From: Labyrinthula sp. Ha
Lineage: Eukaryota; Sar; Bigyra; Labyrinthulida; Labyrinthulaceae
NCBI GenBank assembly: GCA_015227615.1
Contig: JAALGZ010000004.1
Location: 620,001-684,000 of the forward strand
Direction of reading: 5' to 3'
Length of the DNA stretch: 64,000 nucleotides
Numbering within the stretch: the stretch's first letter is position 1; every line of letters begins with the position of its first letter. Made by a program: the position numbers and the translations under genes. Below are positions 57,154-64,000 of the stretch, piece after piece. The notes under the pieces are model-generated. The model ran no database searches, was not told the origin of the DNA, and saw nothing but the letters and a program-made list of their open reading frames with translations.

Positions 57154-60100
57154 ATTTGTATATGGTCTTAAACAGGTATGAAAATATTATTAAGTAGAGG
57201 TATTAGAAGCTATAAGTTATTTTAGTTACAAAGATTTGTATCCACCCAGTTTTACTCTCTTCCGTTTATACTTTAACCCACAATAGATTTTGAACTAACC
57301 ATTAGTATAATTATCCCGCGAATTTCCCATAGGTAGATTTTCTACTGTTTAATCTTTTAGTCATTTACCTGATCTGTTAAGCTGTTAAGCCCACTCTGAA
57401 TGAGAAAATTAAAATTCCACACTAATTGAAGCATTCTCTTAGTTTGAATCCACATCACAGTTAAAGTAGGAATTGAATACACGTTTTAAATTATTTTGGA
57501 ACAGGCGAGCAAACTCATCCTAAGGAGTATTAATAACAGTTTGGTTGTTAGTATTCTCAAAAGTTTTTGGATCAAACCATGTAACCCCAGAGAACTTGAG
57601 GGTTCATATAATCTGTTTTTGTTGGAACTTACCCATTGTCTTGCTGTTGAGGAGTATGTTCATAGTCAAGTTTCCTATTTAGTAATTAGTTCTGAGTGCT
57701 TCATCTAAGCTCTGAATGGTGTTACATTACATAAGATGTGTTAAATATAGCAGCTGTATATGCTCATTTAGTAACTTTTTTTTATTGAAAGAGCTAATAA
57801 GTCGTTCTAAAATAAAGTCGTCTTAGTAAATATGATTTTTAGAGACCTAGAACTATTTTCTTGAAGGTCAGTTTTTTAATTTGTAATGGAACAGAAAACT
57901 CCTCATATCGGAGCCGAATTTCTTAGAATTTTCCCAGACTCATAGTTCATAATGATTCATTGTCGGTTTGGAATTTTTTTACAGTGCTAAGCATGGTAGT
58001 CTCATCTATTATACCTCAGCGCAGAAGCGTACATCTTACCAGAAGGTTGATAGCCATTCACACTCGTATCAAGTTAAAACTATGTTTACGTATGTAGTGT
58101 TTTATGAGCAAAAAGAGACTAGAGCAGTCTTTTTCTCTAAAAAATGGGTAAGCACTGTAACTGCTTACCATATGGAGAGATGATGACAGAAATACTTGAT
58201 AGTAGACGAACAATTCAGAAGAACCTGCATCTTCCGCAATACAACTACGTCGAAACTAGTTGAAACTATTTATGGATAGTTGGTCTGGAGAAACTCACAT
58301 GACTTAAGGATTCAACACCTTGTATTTCAATGGAAAATTAGGAATAATACTGTAAAACGATAAAAATTCAAATGTGAGGAACATGAAGCTTCGTCTTCAA
58401 GAAACAATTCAAAAAGATACAATCAAATAAATAAAAGGGCTTCAACAGTTGAAGGTAAATAATTTAGTGGTACGATAACACCTAAAGGAGAAGGTTAACT
58501 TCACGTCCCTACGCAAACTTACGTGTTCGGGACAGTGTGCTCTACTTCTCCAGTTTGGCTTTGTATCTCGATAAGAAATTATTTCTAATGAGAGTTAAGA
58601 TAGCAGACACTGATTTTTCTGTTCTGAATTGATTTAATCCAATACTTTAAATAGAAATTGAAAAAAGAAATAAGGAAAACACACTACTTAGCAGTGTGTT
58701 TGAGCAAAGATTTAGCAGAATAGAAATTAACACGGAGGTTGTACAATTTTTTACCTAAAGGAGAATGCAAAGTAGTATGATGCTTTCATTAGTTTTTACA
58801 ATGCAGCCTAAGATACGATTCAACCGTTAAGGCTATCTCGAAAAGTTTGAGAGGATTATAATATATAACAAAAACAAAAGAGAATTGTCATCCATGCTGG
58901 TGACTTAAATCCACGCATCAGTAAGAATAAACTCAAATTAACTGTATGATACAGTGTTTTCCAATGGAACTATTGGAACCGGAACAACGGTTTAACTTTT
59001 CAAAATAATACTATCGACTCGCTTTAGAAACCTTTGCAAATATTATCTTTTCCTTGTAACACTTTCTTATATCAATTATTTAATTGTTAATATCGTATTA
59101 ACGGCAAGCGCGATACAATATCACATAAGTTAGACTAGAGAAATGATGCAGAACAATTTAAATTTAAATGAAATTGCATTACAGTCTCGAAAAAATGTAA
59201 GAAACTACCTCAAACTTAAACGTAGCCTTTTTCCTCCATAATGCTCCTTCAAATAAGTTTTTTGAACTATGTTCTGCTGTAGCACATTATAAAGACATCA
59301 AGAAAATTAAGAATCAGAAGCTATCGAAAATTTTATACAGAGGCAGAGAAAATACAAAGATGCAACCATCAGTTTCTAACTTACCAAATATATAGAAGTT
59401 TCTATAATAGAAAAATTAGCTTATATATGTTTCAGAAACTATCATGGAATGTTTAAAAGCTCTCAGCAACAATCAAATTCCGGAAAATTAAATAAGGCAT
59501 CATGATAGACGAGAAGTTAAGAGACTGAAAATACTTTTCTGTTAAGGTATTTCACTTCATCACTTCCGAATTCTACATAATTATGGAATATGCAGTATTT
59601 GGCAAAATAGTCAACAAAAGATTTACCCTAAGAAATCTTACTTTCAGCTCGTTCAAACATCTAGATCAGCATTTAAACTAAACCTAGAGTACAGTGATAG
59701 GTAAAATGCCCACTGCGTTTTTTCAGCGTAAAGTGAAATTCCCAAACAAGGTATTTAAAACTAAGCACTTTTTACTAGTAGCAACATGTGATGAATGCTA
59801 AATTAAATGATACTAACCTTGTAGTGGAAAGATAAATGCTAGGAACATATTGGTGGCATTTTTATTATGATCTCTTTAAAAAGAATTGACTTCGAATAAA
59901 GATAAAAATTACAAATATGTTGACAACAAAAATACAATTATTTTTTTGTAAACCGTGCTGAGTCTCGAAAACCAGCCAAAACCTAGAACATCACATAAAT
60001 ATGGTAAAGATGTCATAGGATAAAGGTTTATTAGCATTTGACCTATATTCAAAGTAAAAAAAAGATCTGCTGCGAAGATTCGTATTACCAAAGGGTTGTG

Positions 60101-63100
60101 AGTCCTACAGGATAAGAAATGAATTGTAAAGATGTGGATATGAAATATGGTTATTTTTAAATATAAGAACCAGAGGGTTTTAAGGTATTGAATCAGAGAG
60201 CTCTTAAGATTACCCAATCTTTGCAGAAAATAGAACTCTTTGTAACATGACAAAATAGCTACCAAGTTCTTAGAAAATCCAACCCGATATCTTTTCTAAA
60301 TGAATATTACAAATCCCTTAAAAAATTCACCTACACATGCTAAATCTATACTTGAGGAGATAACGGGTCTTAACCAGGTTAGCTTTGCCAACAGAGTGGA
60401 ACTTGTGAAAGAAAGAAAAATTACTCAACTTTTCAAAGAAATACCAAAAATAGCAAGTGAAGCTACTATTTTTTTACTTCCGAAGGTCCTTGGACTCATA
60501 TTCATAAATTCCTTAAAGCTTCTATTGATGAACTAGATTTTAATTCATACTTAATTAATTCCGTCATACATTTAATCAAGTGCACAACTGCGATGGTAAG
60601 AATGCTTAGAAGCAGTCACGTGAATTAGTGCTACATAAAAAATATTTCATCTGATTCTCTATTTTTAATTATATTTATGGTAGCTTACTTTCTAGCAAGA
60701 CGAGAGCCTGAGAAAACCTAAGTAATGGATAAATAGACGAAAGTTACTTTGACAATACACTATCCTTTGGTTAACACCTCTGCTTTATTTCCGAGAAATT
60801 TCTGCAAACAGGTGTTCCTCAGCTCTATTTGTACCTCTTAATGTTTGTGTATTAAGAATTTATAAAAATAAAACTTAACTGGGGCTCTTGAGTGTAGATG
60901 GGGATTAATATTATAATTGTCACCTGACCAAATAAATGAAATAGCACAAGATCATATCCTTCATTAATTGATAGGACACGAATCCAAACTAAGAAGGAGT
61001 AGATCAGTATATTTGGAGCACGTTTTATATGGCAGCTGAGATCAAAATCATCATGGACAAATATATAGTACTTATCTCTTCACTCGTCTCAAGTAGACGC
61101 AACAGTAGATCTTACTTTTGCACAAGAAAAAAGCCTTAACACATATAGAGAATAAATGTTATGACAATGATATTATAATCGTAAAAACCAAGGGTATAGA
61201 CAAAAAGGGGAATGGAACTTGTCGCTGCACTGTTTTACGAAGGTGGATATTTGAATTGAGTTTATGCTACTCATCTCCCGCAAAGTCATAACCCTTAACC
61301 AACTTACTTATAAAATTACTCTTTAGAAAATCTCTAACTCATTAACCATATAAAAATACTGGAGTACTAACTCAAAAACTAGGAAAGAGATACTTAGAAA
61401 TCTTATCAACCATAAAAGGAGGAAACCTGGCTATTGAACGACAAAAAATAAAGAAATATCGAAGAAGCTCTTGAATTATACCTCTACGGCATTGAACAGC
61501 ATAATCTTCTAACACATAGTAACCAAATAAACTTCCAGTAATTTCTGCAAAAACAAAAACCATACATCTTTACTAAGCCCCTAAAATACAGCTAGATGTA
61601 CTTCTTAGTACCAATCTCGGCTCCACACATTATTGCCCTAAACCCCCTACAAACCTCTTTCCATGAAACATGTGACATGACAGTGATTCAAGCGAGTTAG
61701 AAGTAAGTGTGTATTCTAGGATTTAAACTCTACTCATGTTATCAAAGTAATAGACGGGAAAGGAAATCTAACTTGCTTCACCATAAATATTTGCAGTATC
61801 TCCTAATTAGATTTAAGAACCAGGAAGCCGTGATATAAGAAGCTTGATAAGCCAGAAAAGGTAAACAACGTTTATGTTGGCACTAGGTAAAACTATTGTG
61901 ACCTAGAGGAATGTTATACTACGTTAAAACTTCTCTAGCCTGGGTAGAATGTTTGCGGAATGAACGAGAAGCAGCTATTAAATTAGATATTATGCTTATT
62001 ATTTTATTCATTTGAGAAAGAAGCTGTTCAAAATCGTTACCATATTACTCAAATCTCTCCTTTGCTAGCATTTATGGTGGAAATTACTAGCAAATTAATA
62101 TATGCATCGACTCACAAATGATGCATAGGCAGAATGTTTTGAGTCTTACGTACAATGGAAGTTAGCGTTTGTGATTTCGTATGTCCACTTTCTTTGGTAG
62201 AGCAATGATACCATCGGGTATATCATCAGAAGAATGTTGTTTAATAGGAATCAAATGCTTTAAGATTAATATTAGGTAATTTACTCGGCCATGAGAAGTT
62301 TATAGGTTTATATTAGCCAATCAGTTATTTGTATCAAGAAGTTCTACCTAGGAGTGAAGGTGTTTCTCAGATCCAAATGATAGTCTTACAAACTGCTAAT
62401 ACCCAATAATTATGAAGGAAGAAACAGAATTTTGTCTGCTGGGAGAGCAGAACCAGAAAAAGTAGCTTTGACAATGTTAATGATAGTACTCCTGCATCAT
62501 ATTGCGAGCTTTAGAATATAGGAGCATAGACTGAATAGAAAAACCCAACACCTTAAGTAATTTCTTTGTTTAACAAGCTCTCAGGTTTTCATTTGCATAG
62601 ATTTGTTACCAAACTAAAAGAAAGGTTGGAAGATATTAAAGGCCAATACAAAGATGTTATCAAAACCAGATGCGTTGCAGTCCAAAATTTTTCAAGACTT
62701 CATCTAATACTAGTTTTTCTCAACAGGGGATCAAATCAAAAAGTGCGATGTCTATAAATTTCTTACTAATTTCTCTATATCAGAAAAATCACATCAGCTG
62801 TATAATCTTGTGATGTTAAGAGGATATGTACGTATATGTTCTTGACTCAGCTAAACAAAGGGCAAGCACAACCATGGAAGTTGTCGACCAAATTTATATT
62901 CACAAAGGGAACGGAAGACAATTATACTTAAAACTATGAGCTTAGTTGTATCTAACTATGTTGATTTAGTTCAAAATCTTTTACACGCTTGAAATACTTG
63001 GATTAAGAGAGATACCTGTAAATACACATACCACTCCTGTGTTGAGTTGGTTTTCTGAAAATACAGTAACAAGTAAGGAATAAATTAGAAAAAGCACCAA

Positions 63101-64000
63101 ATAAGAAAAGGAAGTCTACACTCCCATAAAAAATGGATTTGGAGGACCCGTGGAAATAAAGTTATTGTTAACACATGTGTATCGTAGAACCTCCCTACAG
63201 TGAAACTGATTCAGATAAAAGAGACGAGTGTTGAAGCTAAACAAATGGTTATATTCCATCCTCCGTTAAGAAATACCGAACAAAGAATTCTAAATGAAAG
63301 AAAGGGATCCAAATTGAAATATACCACAGTACTCAAAAGGTTGCATTGTAGTTATACCTATAAGAAAATATATTTAGCTGTAGCGCTAGGAGCTGGAATA
63401 ATGTAAAACTGATCATCTCTTTCCTATAACCCGGAAACGACCTGCCATGATGGTTTCGCCTTATATTCCATTTGAAACCAGTAAACTCTAAATTTGAAGT
63501 GGAAAATTTCAATCAACAGAGTGATTACTATACTCACATCCCGATCTTCACACGACTATGTCTCACCCAAAGCATACCTTAAAGCAAGCAGCGTATATCC
63601 AAGAAATAAATCAATGCTACAACAAAAGCGTTTGTAATTGATACCGCAATACAATGAAATCTGCAGCAAGCATGTTCCTTAAGTTTAGTTTCTCTAATGT
63701 GAACGTTTACATCTTTGCTGGTCTAATTTTTAAATGACCTGGTTATTTTGCTCATTCTTGGTGAACTTGAGAACCGAGCAACAAGGTTAAGGGTTATGAG
63801 AAATTTCTATACTATAGGTCAGTAGTCAATTCATTTATCTTGTAACTTTAGTTTGACACCTGGAGCTTCTTTGTTGGAAAATGACTATCTAATTATTGTT
63901 CCTCTTGTGCCCAGAAAGTAGAATCTAACTGAAACACTAAATGTGTCTAAGTTGGACATCTTGCAGTAATTTCACATTACATTTTGCAGTTTCAGCCCTG
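57154..64000. other. gene desert to the window edge
   Basis: About 6.8 kb without a convincing gene; the longest frame (59909-60265, minus, 118 codons) shows no domain. A 9-bp perfect hairpin stem (58677-58685 with 58693-58701, 7-base loop) is within chance expectation. No tandem repeats or transposon ends were seen. Confidence 0.5.

Noticed and set aside
58677-58701. Hairpin with a 9-bp perfect stem
   Set aside because: About two such hairpins are expected by chance in 64 kb, and it lies in a desert with no other signal.
1-64000. tRNA and rRNA genes, transposon or virus-like coding regions
   Set aside because: I looked for tRNA T-loop words, rRNA-like GC-rich blocks, and transposase, integrase or reverse-transcriptase motifs and saw none. 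A covariance-model and profile search would be needed to be certain.

Overview
The window looks like nuclear DNA from a unicellular eukaryote. It is AT-rich by eye, uses the standard genetic code, and carries typically eukaryotic genes: the spliceosome protein SF3b p14, an ER GPI-mannosyltransferase, an actin-related protein, RGS and PDZ domains, and EF-hands. Most genes are single long open frames. Two genes can be shown by homology or reading frame to be spliced, and all six of their introns are only 30 or 31 nt long, begin with GT and end with TAG. Introns of this size are known from Blastocystis and some ciliates. I cannot place the organism from sequence alone. I saw no tRNA, rRNA, recognisable transposon, retroelement or CRISPR array.

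Layout, left to right. 18-1424: a SANT/Myb-like plus MT-A70 adenine methyltransferase. 1877-2788: a membrane-anchored EndA-type nuclease. 6988-9721: a tight cluster of four genes in alternating orientation (two orphans, an EF-hand protein, an ARP4-like protein). 17522-18442: a secreted class-3 lipase. 21762-23738 and 29515-31485: two paralogous membrane proteins, each with two alpha/beta-hydrolase domains whose nucleophile serine is replaced by glycine. 34098-35378 and 36720-37994: two paralogous type II LRR proteins, followed by a large RGS/PDZ protein (38524-41466) on the same strand. 41615-42974: a Ca3427-type binding protein and a small Cys-rich membrane protein, tail to tail. 47162-49555: SF3B6 and a six-exon DUF2009/UPF0652 gene, tail to tail. 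52268-54209: a two-exon gene that may encode a PIG-X-like protein, directly ahead of PIG-M. 55219-57153: a protein with four predicted membrane segments and a large outer domain.

Between these clusters lie gene deserts of 1 to 8 kb with no convincing coding content. Introns are therefore tiny and neighbouring genes nearly touch, yet much of the DNA is empty.

Functional threads: surface and secreted proteins (lipase, nuclease, pseudo-hydrolases, LRR proteins, four-TM protein) suggest a cell that interacts with or digests external material. The LRR proteins lie next to an RGS/PDZ scaffold, which may hint at signalling. PIG-M and its neighbour point to GPI-anchor synthesis. The methyltransferase and the ARP4-like protein point to chromatin. 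These links are inferences from gene content and neighbourhood.
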